This document shows positions 9,131 through 18,742 of a stretch of DNA of 64,000 bases, piece after piece; position 1 is the stretch's first letter; every line of letters starts with the position of its first letter. Below the pieces are notes generated by a model. It did not search any database. It was given only the letters and a program-made list of their open reading frames with translations, and was not told the origin of the DNA. This stretch comes from Rahnella laticis (GTDB lineage Bacteria > Pseudomonadota > Gammaproteobacteria > Enterobacterales > Enterobacteriaceae), in NCBI RefSeq assembly GCF_015644585.1, contig NZ_JADOBI010000004.1:372001-436000 (forward strand), given 5' to 3'. The translations under genes and the position numbers were made by a program.

Positions 9131-9844
9131 TTAATCCAGTTTTACACCGATGCGATGCGCAACTTCTTCGTACGCTTCAATCAGGCCACCGAGGCTCTGG
9201 CGGTAACGGTCTTTGTCCATCTTGTTCAGGGTTTCTTTATCCCACAGGCGGCTACCGTCCGGGGAGAATTCATCACCCAGCACCACTTCACCGTTGAACA
9301 GACCGAACTCCAGTTTGAAATCGACCAGGATCAGACCGGCATCGTCAAACAGTTTGCTCAGAACGTCGTTCGCTTTGTAGCTCAGCTCTTTCATGCGCGC
9401 GAGGTTTTCCTCGTTTACCCAGCCAAAGGTCTTGCAGTAAGACTCATTGACCATCGGGTCGTGCATTGCGTCGTTTTTCAGGAACAGATCGAACAACGGC
9501 GGGTTCAGTTCCAGACCTTCTTCAATGCCCAGACGTTTTACCAGCGAACCAGCAGCACGGTTACGGATAACGCATTCAACCGGGACCATATCCAGTTTTT
9601 TCACCAGCACTTCGGTGTCAGACAACAGGCGTTCCATTTGCGTTGGGATACCCGCTTCTTCCAGCTTAGCCATGATGAAATGGTTAAATTTGTTGTTAAC
9701 CATGCCTTTACGGTCGAACTGCTCAATACGCTGACCATCCAGTGCTGACGTATCGTTACGGAACTCCAGTACCAGCAGGTCCGGGTTTTCGGTGGTGTAG
9801 ACGGTTTTCGCCTTGCCGCGATACAACTCAGCTAACTTTTGCAT
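9131..9844 (-). CDS. purC: SAICAR synthase
   Basis: 237 aa, identical in length to E. coli PurC. Catalyses ATP-dependent ligation of aspartate to CAIR, the seventh or eighth step of purine synthesis, in the cytoplasm. Recognisable motifs: [18 protein letters not shown] at the N-terminus, [20 protein letters not shown], and [30 protein letters not shown] in the active-site region. The ATG is preceded by GGAGTAAGTAAAG. It follows bamC on the same strand, separated by an intrinsic terminator. I could not find a PurR operator in the 56-base gap, unlike at purM and purE. Confidence 0.98.
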   Translation of the reverse strand: MQKLAELYRGKAKTVYTTENPDLLVLEFRNDTSALDGQRIEQFDRKGMVNNKFNHFIMAKLEEAGIPTQMERLLSDTEVLVKKLDMVPVECVIRNRAAGSLVKRLGIEEGLELNPPLFDLFLKNDAMHDPMVNESYCKTFGWVNEENLARMKELSYKANDVLSKLFDDAGLILVDFKLEFGLFNGEVVLGDEFSPDGSRLWDKETLNKMDKDRYRQSLGGLIEAYEEVAHRIGVKLD

Positions 9845-9873
9845 CTTTACTTACTCCAGTGGAAAAAACAGAT

Positions 9874-9897
9874 GTAAAAAGGGGCCGGAGCCCCTTG
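9874..9897 (-). terminator. Terminator/attenuator between bamC and purC
   Basis: AAGGGGC and GCCCCTT pair around a CGGA loop, followed on the minus strand by TTTTTA. It ends only about 30 bases before the purC ATG, so any separate purC promoter must lie in or before the 3' end of bamC. Confidence 0.8.
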
Positions 9898-9900
9898 GTA

Positions 9901-10980
9901 TTATTTTGCGCTGCTCTGGCTAAACGCGGCCTGCATGACCGCCACCATCGCGTCGTTTTGCGACTGGCTGAGAGCATGTCCTTTCGGATCAAGGAACTGC
10001 AAGCTACTACGGTTATCGAGGTCGCCGACCTGAATTTTGTAATCACCGGAAGTGAGGCCCGGATCTTTCGCACCCAGTGTCTGCCACGCGTCGTCGTTCA
10101 GTGGTTTGTAGGTCACGGACAATGTGCCCTGCGGACGGCTGCTGTCGGTGACTTTCATGCCGGCTTTCGCCAGGGCATTTGGCAGGCGATCCCACACTAC
10201 GCCGTACGTTGAACGAACGATCAGCACCGGTAAACCGGTATCATCCGCGCCGCTCTGGACATCAATCTCACCCACACGACGGTTGTCGAGGCGTGCCTGA
10301 GTATCCTGCTGCACTTTATCCAGATTCGCCGTGATGGCGTTCATCATCTGGCTGTTATAACGCTGGATTTCAGCGGTTGTTGTGACCGCTTTATCCTGCT
10401 GTTTCAGCTCAAGCGTTTTCACGGTCAGCGCTAACTGGTAGCTCTGCTGTTTCACGCTGATCTGATAACGGCCCTGATACTGGAAGTCTTCATCCGCACG
10501 ATTCCAGTTAACGAAATCAGTGGTCAGAGTCTGGTTAGCATCATCACGGTTAGCAATTTTGTAATTATTTTGCTCAACGGCTTTCACTACGCTGTTCCAC
10601 AAATCGCGATTTTGCGGCGTGTTTTCCAGCAGCACGGTGCTGCTATCGCCAGAGAACTGGGTCTGAGAACCGTTCAGTAAGGCCAGAGGCTGGGACGGCG
10701 GACGAATGTCGAGTTGTTTACCGACAGCGCCCTGCATTGAACCGGCCTGAATTTCATACGTACCGTTCTGAACCGGTAAAATCATGCCCGCTGGCGCTTT
10801 CAGCTCATGCAACGCAGCGGCGTCCAGATAGGATTCATCGCCGCTGACCTGGCGCTTATAACGTTGATCGCTTGAACAAGCGGCCAGCAACATAATCAGG
10901 GAAACCCCGACCACTTTTGCTACGGCAGACTTCTGCAAATGGGTCATATGGAAACTATTCTTGTCAAATAAAGAGGCCAT
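9901..10980 (-). CDS. bamC: Outer membrane assembly lipoprotein BamC
   Basis: 359 aa from ATG 10980, chosen because AGGAAG lies 5 bases upstream; an in-frame ATG at 10947 ([12 protein letters not shown]) would look more like the E. coli N-terminus and is a real alternative. The signal peptide ends in a lipobox LLAAC, so the mature protein starts with a lipidated Cys. The unstructured N-terminal segment that contacts BamD ([16 protein letters not shown]) and two helix-grip domains follow, ending [18 protein letters not shown]. It is an accessory subunit of the BAM complex that inserts beta-barrel proteins. It lies 13-16 bases after dapA in one operon, as in E. coli. Confidence 0.96.
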   Translation of the reverse strand: MASLFDKNSFHMTHLQKSAVAKVVGVSLIMLLAACSSDQRYKRQVSGDESYLDAAALHELKAPAGMILPVQNGTYEIQAGSMQGAVGKQLDIRPPSQPLALLNGSQTQFSGDSSTVLLENTPQNRDLWNSVVKAVEQNNYKIANRDDANQTLTTDFVNWNRADEDFQYQGRYQISVKQQSYQLALTVKTLELKQQDKAVTTTAEIQRYNSQMMNAITANLDKVQQDTQARLDNRRVGEIDVQSGADDTGLPVLIVRSTYGVVWDRLPNALAKAGMKVTDSSRPQGTLSVTYKPLNDDAWQTLGAKDPGLTSGDYKIQVGDLDNRSSLQFLDPKGHALSQSQNDAMVAVMQAAFSQSSAK

Positions 10981-10996
10981 CAAATCTTCCTAAGAG

Positions 10997-11878
10997 TTAC
11001 AGCAAACCGGCGCTTTTTAATGCTTCTTCCACGACCGGACGGGCAGCATCTGTTAACGGCGTCATAGGCAGACGCAGAGTATCGGTTGCCATCAAACCCA
11101 GTGCCTTACAGGCCCATTTCACCGGGATTGGGTTTGCTTCTACAAACAAATGCTGATGCAACGGCATCAGGCGCTGATTCAGGCGACGTGCTTCGGCAAA
11201 GTTACCGGAGGCCGCCAGCTCACACAGTTGAGCCATTTCACGGGCAGCTACGTTGGCAGTGACGGAAATAACGCCCTTGCCGCCGAGTTGCATAAAGTCC
11301 AGACCACTGGCGTCATCGCCGCTCAGCAGAATGAAATCTTCATCATCAACCAGCACTTGGATCTGACTAACACGACTTAAGTTCCCTGTTGCCTCTTTAA
11401 CAGCAACAATATTCTTCAATTTTGCTAAACGCGCGATGGTCGGCGGCAACATATCGCAGCCGGTACGTGAAGGCACGTTATAGAGAATTTGCGGCAGAGA
11501 CGTGTTTTCAGCAATCGCTTTAAAATGCTGATACAGGCCTTCCTGCGTCGGGCGGTTGTAATAGGGAGTGACCGTCAGGCAGCCAACAACGCCACTATTT
11601 TCAAAGCGTTGTGTAAGAGAAATCGCTTCGGCGGTGGCATTTGCCCCGGTCCCGGCGATAACAGGAATGCGTCCATCGGCCAGTTCCAGCGTCTGAAGAA
11701 CTACGTCACCGTGCTCTTCATGGCTTAACGTTGCCGACTCACCGGTCGTGCCAACGGAAACGATCGCCGCAGTACCACTGGACACATGATAATCAATCAG
11801 TTTTTTCAGACTCGCGCGATCGACAGCACCTTTGGTGTCCATCGGCGTAACCAGTGCAACAATACTTCCCGTAAACAT
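10997..11878 (-). CDS. dapA: 4-Hydroxy-tetrahydrodipicolinate synthase
   Basis: 293 aa from ATG 11878 ([14 protein letters not shown]), the conserved DapA start; the longer frame to 11905 has no support. It condenses pyruvate with aspartate semialdehyde, the first committed step to DAP and lysine. TIM-barrel residues are visible: GTTGES (Thr44/45), the proton-relay Tyr in YNVPSRTG, and the Schiff-base lysine in [12 protein letters not shown] (about residue 161). The upstream gap is shared with the divergent gcvR. dapA heads a dapA-bamC transcript that may extend to purC. Confidence 0.98.
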   Translation of the reverse strand: MFTGSIVALVTPMDTKGAVDRASLKKLIDYHVSSGTAAIVSVGTTGESATLSHEEHGDVVLQTLELADGRIPVIAGTGANATAEAISLTQRFENSGVVGCLTVTPYYNRPTQEGLYQHFKAIAENTSLPQILYNVPSRTGCDMLPPTIARLAKLKNIVAVKEATGNLSRVSQIQVLVDDEDFILLSGDDASGLDFMQLGGKGVISVTANVAAREMAQLCELAASGNFAEARRLNQRLMPLHQHLFVEANPIPVKWACKALGLMATDTLRLPMTPLTDAARPVVEEALKSAGLL

Positions 11879-12023
11879 TGACCTTCCCCTCCACAAACAG
11901 GTCACTCATGGTACTTTTGACACCACTGCAAAAGCAAGCAAACAACGAGCGGTAAGCGCTTGTCCGGCGGTTTTTTTTATGTTTACCTTGGGAATACTCC
12001 CAAGCACGACAGGAAGACACAAT

Positions 12024-12590
12024 TTGCCGCAGCCACAACAACATTATCTGGTTATTACCGCATTAGGTGCCGATCGTCCGGGTATCGTGAACACCATCAC
12101 CCGTCAGGTCAGCAGCTGCGGCTGTAATATCGAAGACAGCCGTCTGGCGATGCTCGGCGATGAATTTACGTTTATTATGCTGCTTTCCGGCAGCTGGAAT
12201 GCCATCACGCTGATTGAATCCACCCTGCCGCAAAAAGGCGCAGAACTGGAATTATTGATCGTGATGAAGCGTACCAGCGCACATGAACGCCCGCCGATGC
12301 CTGCTACGGTTTGGGTAAAAGTGGATGTCAAAGATTCCCCTCATCTGATTGAGCGTTTTACTGATTTATTCGATACACATCAGATGAATATCGCCGAACT
12401 TGCGTCAAAAACACGTCCGGCCGATGCGACCACGCCTGCGCAGTTATCTATTCAGATGACCGCGCACAGTGCCGCCAATACCGACCCGGCAATTATTGAG
12501 CAAGCGTTCCATCAGCTATGTACAGAACTGAAAGCGCAAGGCAGTATTAACGTCGTTAGTTATTCTGAGAATGAAGATAAACTGCAGTAA
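12024..12590 (+). CDS. gcvR: Glycine cleavage system repressor-modulator GcvR
   Basis: 188 aa from a TTG at 12024, supported by AGGAAG seven bases upstream and by the family N-terminus QHYLVITALGADRPGIVNTITRQVSS. The frame upstream to 11832 overlaps the 5' end of dapA and is rejected. Two ACT domains are evident (about residues 5-80 and 95-170), the second with SPHLIERFTDLFDTHQMNIAEL. GcvR binds GcvA and, without glycine, converts it to a repressor of gcvTHP. The TTG start would give low expression, as suits a regulator. Divergent from dapA, followed after 25 bases by bcp. Confidence 0.95.
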   Translation: MPQPQQHYLVITALGADRPGIVNTITRQVSSCGCNIEDSRLAMLGDEFTFIMLLSGSWNAITLIESTLPQKGAELELLIVMKRTSAHERPPMPATVWVKVDVKDSPHLIERFTDLFDTHQMNIAELASKTRPADATTPAQLSIQMTAHSAANTDPAIIEQAFHQLCTELKAQGSINVVSYSENEDKLQ

Positions 12591-12615
12591 CAGCTAAGAG
12601 ATACGGAGAAAGACA

Positions 12616-13083
12616 ATGAGCCCACTGAAAGCCGGTGACCCTGCGCCGCAATTTAGTTTGCCCGATCAAGATGGTGAACAAATTAATCTGGCCGACTTCC
12701 AGGGACAGAAAGTCCTGGTCTATTTCTACCCTAAAGCGATGACGCCGGGCTGCACCGTGCAGGCCTGTGGTCTTCGCGACAACATGGATCAGTTGAAAAG
12801 CGCAGGCGTTGAAGTGCTGGGGATCAGCACCGATAAGCCAGAAAAACTGTCACGCTTCGCAGAAAAAGAGCTGCTGAACTTCACATTGCTGTCCGATGAA
12901 GATCATCAGGTTTGCGAACAGTTTGGCGTCTGGGGTGAAAAATCCTTTATGGGAAAAACCTACGACGGCATCCATCGCATCAGCTTCCTGCTCGACGAAA
13001 ATGGCAAGGTTGAGAAAGTCTTCGACGACTTCAAAACCACCAACCACCACGACATTGTGATGGCTTACCTCAACGGTAACTGA
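12616..13083 (+). CDS. bcp: Thioredoxin-dependent thiol peroxidase Bcp (peroxiredoxin Q)
   Basis: 155 aa, the usual size. It reduces hydroperoxides using thioredoxin. The motif TPGCTVQACGLRD contains the peroxidatic Cys46 and the resolving Cys51, the atypical 2-Cys arrangement of the E. coli enzyme. Other PrxQ features: YFYPKAMTPGC and VWGEKSFMGKTYDGIHR. A GGAGAAAGACA ribosome site precedes the ATG. Directly downstream of gcvR, as in E. coli, and closed by a strong terminator. Confidence 0.97.
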   Translation: MSPLKAGDPAPQFSLPDQDGEQINLADFQGQKVLVYFYPKAMTPGCTVQACGLRDNMDQLKSAGVEVLGISTDKPEKLSRFAEKELLNFTLLSDEDHQVCEQFGVWGEKSFMGKTYDGIHRISFLLDENGKVEKVFDDFKTTNHHDIVMAYLNGN

Positions 13084-13134
13084 GCCAAAAGGTCACCTTC
13101 GCACCCTCACAAAGTTGGCTTGCGGTAGTGGAAA

Positions 13135-13164
13135 ATAAAAAAGCGCAGACGCGCTTTTTTTTAT
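13135..13164. terminator. Bidirectional terminator between bcp and perM
   Basis: AAAAAAGCGC and GCGCTTTTTTTT form a stem around AGAC, with A and T tracts on both sides. It serves the convergent genes bcp and perM. Confidence 0.9.
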
Positions 13165-13192
13165 TGCTGCTAAACCAAAACCCGCCGCCCTC

Positions 13193-14257
13193 TCAAACGG
13201 TTTCGTTCAGGGATTCATCCGGCCAGACATGAACCACGGCCTTGACCAGTGTGGCCAGCGGTATCGCGAAGAACACGCCCCAGAATCCCCACAACCCGCC
13301 GAATACCACCACCGACAGAATAATCACCAGCGGATGCAGATTTACAGCTTCCGAGAACAGCAGCGGCACGATAACGTTGCCGTCCACTCCCTGAACCACC
13401 AGATACGCCACAATCAGCGTCCAGAAATCCGCGCCAAGCCCCCACTGGAACATCGCCACAATAACGACCGGAATAGTCACCAGCATCGCACCGATGTACG
13501 GGATCAGAACCGATACGCCCACCAGGACGGCGAGTAAGAGCGAATAACGCAAGTCCATAACCCAGAACACCAGATAGGTCGCCACACCCACGATGATCAT
13601 TTCCAGCACTTTTCCGCGGATATAATTGGTGATTTGCTGATTCATCTCTGCCCAGACTTGCCCGGCCAGACCGCGATCGCGCGGCAAGATACGGCGCACG
13701 GCGTTCAGCATCTGCTCTTTATCCTTGAGCAAAAAGAACACCATCATCGGCACCAGAATCAGGTAGATCGCCAGCGTCAGTAACCCGACCAGCGACGCCA
13801 GTGAATATTTCACTACGGATTCGCCCAGCCCCGACAGCTTGCTGCGCAGGTTTTCGGCCATCATATCGATGATGCCCGCATCCACCAGCGCCGGATAACG
13901 TTTAGGCAATGTGGCGGCAAAATCATAGAAACGGTTAAGCATACTCGGCAAATCGGCCAGCAAATTAACGCCCTGCTGCCACGTCACCGGCGCCACCACA
14001 AACATGCCAAGCAGTAAAATACCGGCAAATATAATCAGCACTACGCTGACCGCCAGCGTGCGCGACAGCCCGATATGTTGCAGCCGCACCGTCGGCCATT
14101 CCAGTAAATACGCCAGCACAATTGCCACTAAAAGCGGTGCCAGAATGCCGTTGAGGAAATAAAGAATACAAAAACCCGCCACCAGAATAGCCAGCAGCGC
14201 GATGGCCTGCGGGTCAGTAAAGCGGCGGCGATACCATTGCAATAACATGTCCAACAT
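13193..14257 (-). CDS. perM: AI-2E-family permease PerM
   Basis: 354 aa from ATG 14257 (MLDMLLQWYRRRFTDPQAIALL), the conserved E. coli-like start with AGGAG upstream; the extra 23 residues of the open frame are not conserved. PerM belongs to the AI-2E transporter superfamily (PF01594) with about seven or eight membrane helices, among them IALLAILVAGFCILYFLNGI and PLLVAIVLAYLLEWP. The large loop between helices 3 and 4 is present. Its transported substrate is unknown. It is divergent from bepA, as in E. coli. Confidence 0.93.
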   Translation of the reverse strand: MLDMLLQWYRRRFTDPQAIALLAILVAGFCILYFLNGILAPLLVAIVLAYLLEWPTVRLQHIGLSRTLAVSVVLIIFAGILLLGMFVVAPVTWQQGVNLLADLPSMLNRFYDFAATLPKRYPALVDAGIIDMMAENLRSKLSGLGESVVKYSLASLVGLLTLAIYLILVPMMVFFLLKDKEQMLNAVRRILPRDRGLAGQVWAEMNQQITNYIRGKVLEMIIVGVATYLVFWVMDLRYSLLLAVLVGVSVLIPYIGAMLVTIPVVIVAMFQWGLGADFWTLIVAYLVVQGVDGNVIVPLLFSEAVNLHPLVIILSVVVFGGLWGFWGVFFAIPLATLVKAVVHVWPDESLNETV

Positions 14258-14512
14258 CGTGAAAACACTCCTGTAAATTTCGGGTCTGGCGGGTTTGCGC
14301 TGTTCGTTCCCTGCGCGCTCAGACACAAGTAACTATCTTCAAATTTCGTTGTCACACAACTGTAGCTGCGGAGTGTTTTAAACTCTCACGAGGATAGCTA
14401 CTATAGAGACCGGCGCAAAGAAAAGCGTCACAAAATAATGGTGTGACCAACAGTTCATGGATGAAAGGCTCTTAATGCTTATCGGCATCGCGGTTAACTT
14501 ATTGGGAAGCAA

Positions 14513-16054
14513 ATGTTTATGGTAATGCGGTTGAAAAAAACGGTGATCGCCCTGTGCCTGGGCAGCCTGTTCGCTGGCACGGTCCTCCCCGCAGGAGCCG
14601 ACGACAGTTCATTCTGGTCGACGCCCGTTGGTTCTTCATCCCAAAACACCCGTTCACCGTCAGCGCCCGTGTCGAGCGATCAGCTTCCCGACATCGGCAC
14701 CACCGCAGGCGGGACGCTCAGTATTAATCAGGAATTGCAGATGGGCGATTTTTACGTCCGTCAGATGCGCGCCAGTACGCCGCTGATTAACGATCCGCTG
14801 CTGAATCAATACATTAACGCCCTCGGGCAACGTCTGGTCGCCCACGCATATTCCGTCCGCACGCCTTTCCATTTCTTTATCGTCAACAACGATGAGCTGA
14901 ACGCCTTTGCCTTCTTCGGCGGCAACGTGGTGCTTCACTCCTCACTGTTTCGTTATACCGATAACGAAAGCCAGCTGGCTTCGGTGATGGCGCACGAAAT
15001 TTCTCACGTAACGCAACGCCATCTGGCGCGTGCGATGGAAGATCAGCAGCGTAACGCGCCGCTGACCTGGGTTGGCGCGCTCGGATCGATTCTTCTGGCA
15101 ATGGCCAGCCCGCAAATGGGTATGGCGGCGCTGACCGGCACGCTGGCCGGAACCGCGCAGGGGATGATCAGCTTCACGCAGGCCAACGAACAGGAAGCCG
15201 ACCGCATCGGGATCCAGGTGTTGCAGCGTTCCGGCTTTGATCCGCAGGCCATGCCCGCATTCCTGCAAAAGCTTGCCGATCAGGCCAGTTATTCGACGCG
15301 TCCGCCGGAAATGCTGCTGACGCATCCGTTGCCGGACAGCCGTCTGGCCGATATCCGTAACCGCGCCAACCAGATGCCGCATCTGTTCGTCCAGTCGTCA
15401 CAGGACTACGTGATGGCGAAAGTGCGTATCCTCGGGATGTACGGTTCAGAAAGCTATCCGCTTTCCGATGACTATCTGCAAAAGCTGAGCAACGGCAATG
15501 TACGCGAGCAGCTGGCGGCGAAATATGGCCACGCATTGCTGTTCTATAAAGCGAAAAAATTCGATCAGGCGCGCGCCATTCTTGAGCCGCTGCTGACGAC
15601 CTATCCGGGCAACGAATGGTTGCTCGATTTGTCCACTGATAATGACATCGACAGTAAACGCGCTCCGCAGGCGATCGCCCGTTTGGAGCAGGCCGGTGCA
15701 GCGACCAGTTCCAACCCTGTTTTGCAGCTGAACCTGGCAAATGCCTATCTGGAAGGTGCGAAACCGGCCAACGCCATGAAAATCCTGAACCGTTATACGT
15801 TCAATTATCCGGGCGACCCGAACGGCTGGGATTTATTGTCTCAGGCCGCTGCCGCGCAGGGCTTACGTGCGCAGGAATTGGCCGCGCGCGCTGAAAGTAT
15901 GGCGCTGGTCGGGCGTCTGGATCAGGCAATTGAAATGCTGAGTAATGCCAGTGCATTGCAAAAATTAGGCAGCCTGGAACAGGCCCGTTACGACGCACGT
16001 ATTGATCAGCTCCGCCAGTTGCAGGGGCGTTTCCGTCAGTATCAGAAAGGCTGA
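14513..16054 (+). CDS. bepA: Periplasmic chaperone/metalloprotease BepA
   Basis: 513 aa (E. coli 487). BepA degrades stalled LptD and other misassembled outer-membrane proteins at the BAM complex and promotes correct ones. A signal peptide ([22 protein letters not shown]) is followed by an M48 protease domain with [11 protein letters not shown] (HExxH) and [12 protein letters not shown] (third metal ligand), the regulatory loop, and C-terminal TPR repeats ([26 protein letters not shown]). Alternative in-frame ATGs at 14519 and 14525 exist; GGAAG at about 14505 fits either 14513 or 14519. Extra length lies mostly in a Ser/Pro-rich segment after the signal peptide, absent in E. coli. Confidence 0.96.
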   Translation: MFMVMRLKKTVIALCLGSLFAGTVLPAGADDSSFWSTPVGSSSQNTRSPSAPVSSDQLPDIGTTAGGTLSINQELQMGDFYVRQMRASTPLINDPLLNQYINALGQRLVAHAYSVRTPFHFFIVNNDELNAFAFFGGNVVLHSSLFRYTDNESQLASVMAHEISHVTQRHLARAMEDQQRNAPLTWVGALGSILLAMASPQMGMAALTGTLAGTAQGMISFTQANEQEADRIGIQVLQRSGFDPQAMPAFLQKLADQASYSTRPPEMLLTHPLPDSRLADIRNRANQMPHLFVQSSQDYVMAKVRILGMYGSESYPLSDDYLQKLSNGNVREQLAAKYGHALLFYKAKKFDQARAILEPLLTTYPGNEWLLDLSTDNDIDSKRAPQAIARLEQAGAATSSNPVLQLNLANAYLEGAKPANAMKILNRYTFNYPGDPNGWDLLSQAAAAQGLRAQELAARAESMALVGRLDQAIEMLSNASALQKLGSLEQARYDARIDQLRQLQGRFRQYQKG

Positions 16055-16080
16055 TGTCTGAATCTATCAGGGAGAAAGTT

Positions 16081-16437
16081 ATGTCAGGTGAAGTTGCGAT
16101 TTATCACAATCCGCGCTGCTCGAAGAGTCGCGAAACGTTGAAACTGCTGGAAGATGAAGGCATTACGCCGGAAGTGATCCTGTATCTGGACACGCCTCCG
16201 TCTGTCGAAACGTTGCAAGGTTTGCTGAAAAAGCTGGGATTCAGCTCTGCGCGGGAATTAATCCGCAAGGGCGAGGAAATTTATAAAACGCTGAATCTGG
16301 CCGATAAAAACCTGAGTGAAGCTCAGCTTTTGCAGGCGATGGTAGAAAACCCGAAACTGATTGAACGTCCGATTGTGATTGCCAATGGGAAAGCGCGTTT
16401 AGGGCGGCCACCGGAACAGGTGAAAGAGATTTTGTAA
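16081..16437 (+). CDS. yfgD: ArsC-type arsenate reductase-like protein YfgD
   Basis: 118 aa from ATG 16081, which has GGGAGAAAGTT directly upstream and gives MSGEVAIYHNPRCSKSRETL; the frame from 16054 overlaps the bepA stop but adds nine unconserved residues. The ArsC-fold catalytic Cys is in NPRCSKS and the C-terminal RPIVIANGKARLGRPPEQV motif is intact. Family members reduce arsenate with glutathione/glutaredoxin, but this chromosomal copy is not in an ars operon, so its real role is uncertain. Co-transcribed with bepA, as in E. coli. Confidence 0.93.
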   Translation: MSGEVAIYHNPRCSKSRETLKLLEDEGITPEVILYLDTPPSVETLQGLLKKLGFSSARELIRKGEEIYKTLNLADKNLSEAQLLQAMVENPKLIERPIVIANGKARLGRPPEQVKEIL

Positions 16438-16449
16438 TTCCCCGCGTCA

Positions 16450-16477
16450 AATTCGGGTTCGTCACACGAACCCGGAT
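16450..16477. terminator. Hairpin between yfgD and hda
   Basis: CGGGTTCG (16454-16461) pairs perfectly with CGAACCCG (16467-16474) around a 5-base loop between convergent genes. No long U-tract follows on either strand, so this is a likely but unproven terminator. Confidence 0.45.
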
Positions 16478-16497
16478 CCTCTCCGGTCAGCCCTGAT

Positions 16498-17199
16498 TTA
16501 CAGCCCCAGAATTTCTTTCACAAACGGGATCGTGAGTTTCCGCTGCGCTGTAATCGAGGCGCGATCGAGCTGGTCTAACGTCATGAACAATGTCCGCATT
16601 TCGCGATCCAGACGTTTTAACAGGAAACGGCCCACATCCTCCGGCAATTCAAACCCGCGCAGTTTGGCGCGCAGCTGTAATGCCTGAAGTTTTTCATCAT
16701 CGGAAAGCGGCTGGAGTTTGTAGATTTGCCCCCAGTCTAGACGGGAAGCGAGATCCGGCAGGCTGAGATTTAGCTGGCGCGGAGGACGGTCGCCGGTAAT
16801 AAACAGGCGCGTACGACCGGTTTCGAGAATGCGGTTATAGAGATGGAAAACGGCCGCTTCCCATTCATCATCTCCGGCAATCCCTTCGATATTATCAATG
16901 CAAACCAGCGCCAGATGCTCCATGCCGTCCAGCACTTCAGGGACGAAATAAGCGCGCTTGTCTAAAGGCACGTAACCCACGGCTTCACCGCGTTGCGATA
17001 ATTCGGCGCAGGCAGCGTGTAAAAGATGGCTGCGGCCACCGCCTTCGCGGGACCAAAAATAGATATACGTGCCGTGTTCCTGATGCAATGCGGTCTGAAT
17101 CGCAGAAAGCAGAGAAGAGTTTTCCCCCGGATGAAAACTGGCAAAAGTCTCATCATCGGGCAGATAAAGTGGCAGGGAAAGCTGTGCCGGCGTATTCAG
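16498..17199 (-). CDS. hda: DnaA regulatory inactivator Hda (CTG start)
   Basis: 233 aa if translation begins at the CTG at 17199, exactly the E. coli length. Hda binds the beta-clamp and promotes hydrolysis of ATP bound to DnaA (RIDA), blocking re-initiation. Visible features: the clamp-binding motif QLSLPL near the N-terminus, a modified Walker A ([12 protein letters not shown]), Walker B ([13 protein letters not shown]), sensor 1 ([10 protein letters not shown]) and an AAA+ lid ending [24 protein letters not shown] lies about 5 bases before the CTG. In-frame TTG 17214 and GTG 17205 are possible but would overlap or precede the ribosome site. uraA lies upstream on the same strand. Confidence 0.94.
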   Translation of the reverse strand: MNTPAQLSLPLYLPDDETFASFHPGENSSLLSAIQTALHQEHGTYIYFWSREGGGRSHLLHAACAELSQRGEAVGYVPLDKRAYFVPEVLDGMEHLALVCIDNIEGIAGDDEWEAAVFHLYNRILETGRTRLFITGDRPPRQLNLSLPDLASRLDWGQIYKLQPLSDDEKLQALQLRAKLRGFELPEDVGRFLLKRLDREMRTLFMTLDQLDRASITAQRKLTIPFVKEILGL

Positions 17200-17326
17200 A
17201 AGCACCTCAACCAAAGCGGTATGAAGACCGCAGATGTTGTCACGTCAATAAAAGGAACTGCCGAATTCTAGCAAGGATCCGCGGTGAAATGAACTGTGCC
17301 CGGTGCAACCGCTTGCGATCCGAGCA

Positions 17327-17359
17327 CCTGACCGGTTGCCCGCTGGCAAACCGGTCAGG
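17327..17359. other. Strong hairpin in the uraA-hda intergenic region
   Basis: CCTGACCGGTTGCC pairs with GGCAAACCGGTCAGG around CGCT, leaving one unpaired A: a 14-pair stem just after the uraA stop. There is no U-tract, so it is not a textbook terminator; it may stabilise the uraA 3' end or stop transcription inefficiently. Confidence 0.6.
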
Positions 17360-17370
17360 AATGATCACTC

Positions 17371-18663
17371 TCAGACTGGCGGATTTTCCCGCTCGTCTTC
17401 GATATCAATGATCTGTTCTTCGCCGCGGAAAATCTCGATCACTTTGAACAACAGGCTCAGGAAGATACCGACAATCGTGGCCAGCGCCATGCCTTTGAGC
17501 TCCGCCGCACCGATGTGGATCTTCGCGCCGCTGACGCCGATGATCAGGATCACCGCAGTCAGGATCAGGTTCTGCGCTTTGTTGTAATCCACTTTAGATT
17601 CAATCAGCACGCGGATACCGGACGCGCCAATCACGCCATATAACAGCAGGGAAACGCCGCCCATCACCGGAACCGGAACGGCCTGAATCGCCGCTGCCAG
17701 TTTCCCGATACACGAAAGCAGGATTGCCAGAATCGCCGCGCCGCCGATAACCCAGGTGCTGTAAACCTTGGTGATCGCCATCACGCCAATGTTTTCGCCG
17801 TACGTGGTATTGGGGGTAGAACCGAAGAAACCGGACAATACGGTAGAGAGGCCGTTTGCCAGCATCGAACGGTGCAGGCCCGGATCACGCAGCAAATCTT
17901 TCTTCACGATGTTCGCCGTCACGACTAAATGCCCGACGTGCTCGGCAATAACCACCAGTGCCGCAGGCAAAATGGTCAGGATCGCCACCCATTCGAAACG
18001 CGGTGTGTAGAAAGTTGGCAGAGCAAACCAGTGCGCGTTTGCAATCGCAGAAACATCCACGACACCCATAAAGAAGGACAGCGCATAACCCACCAGCACG
18101 CCAATCAGAATCGGGATAATGGCCAGGAATCCACGGAACAGTACGGAGCCCAGAATAGTCACCGACAGTGTCACCAGAGAGATGATGATCGTCTTGGAAT
18201 CCACCGGCACGCCGTCAGCCGGCAGCAAACCGGCCATATTAGCAGCCACACCGGCCAGCTCCAGCCCGATGACGGCAACGATTGCGCCCATCGCCGCAGG
18301 CGGGAACATCACGTTAATCCAGCCAATCCCGGCTTTCTTAACTATCAGCGCCACCAGGCAGAACAGCACACCACAGGCAATAAATCCGCCCAGCGCCACT
18401 TCATACCCCATCGGTAACAGCAACAGCACCGGTGAAATGAACGCGAAACTTGAACCCAGATACGCCGGTATTTTCCCTTTACAGACAAATAAATACAGCA
18501 AAGTCCCTATGCCATTGAACAGCAGCACCGTTGCCGGGTTAATTTTGAACAGAATGGGAACCAGAACGGTGGCACCAAACATGGCAAACAGATGCTGGAA
18601 ACTCAGGGGGATTGTCTGCAGTAAAGGCGGACGCTCGCTTACCCCGATGACACGACGGGTCAT
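17371..18663 (-). CDS. uraA: Uracil:proton symporter UraA
   Basis: 430 aa from ATG 18663 (MTRRVIGVSERPPLLQTIPL), matching the E. coli N-terminus; the extra 14 residues of the open frame are read through an A/T-rich gap. NCS2-family permease with 14 membrane segments. Substrate residues are conserved: the Glu in VIAEHVGHLVVTA (Glu241 in E. coli) and the Glu in NTTYGENIGVMA (Glu290). It imports uracil for salvage by Upp. It lies downstream of upp on the same strand with an intrinsic terminator between them, so it is probably partly attenuated. Confidence 0.97.
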   Translation of the reverse strand: MTRRVIGVSERPPLLQTIPLSFQHLFAMFGATVLVPILFKINPATVLLFNGIGTLLYLFVCKGKIPAYLGSSFAFISPVLLLLPMGYEVALGGFIACGVLFCLVALIVKKAGIGWINVMFPPAAMGAIVAVIGLELAGVAANMAGLLPADGVPVDSKTIIISLVTLSVTILGSVLFRGFLAIIPILIGVLVGYALSFFMGVVDVSAIANAHWFALPTFYTPRFEWVAILTILPAALVVIAEHVGHLVVTANIVKKDLLRDPGLHRSMLANGLSTVLSGFFGSTPNTTYGENIGVMAITKVYSTWVIGGAAILAILLSCIGKLAAAIQAVPVPVMGGVSLLLYGVIGASGIRVLIESKVDYNKAQNLILTAVILIIGVSGAKIHIGAAELKGMALATIVGIFLSLLFKVIEIFRGEEQIIDIEDERENPPV

Positions 18664-18691
18664 AAATTGATCCTCTGTGAATGATGACGAG

Positions 18692-18730
18692 TAAAAAAAA
18701 ATCAAAAAAAAGCCGACTTCTCAGTCGGCT
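18692..18730 (-). terminator. Intercistronic terminator between upp and uraA
   Basis: AGCCGAC (18711-18717) pairs with GTCGGCT (18724-18730); on the minus strand the stem is followed by a long T-rich tract ending about 28 bases before the uraA ATG. It likely reduces uraA expression relative to upp. Confidence 0.85.
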
Positions 18731-18742
18731 ATTGCTTGCTGC

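Noticed and set aside
9155-9748. 197-codon frame antisense to purC
   Set aside because: Shadow frame with no family resemblance or start signals.
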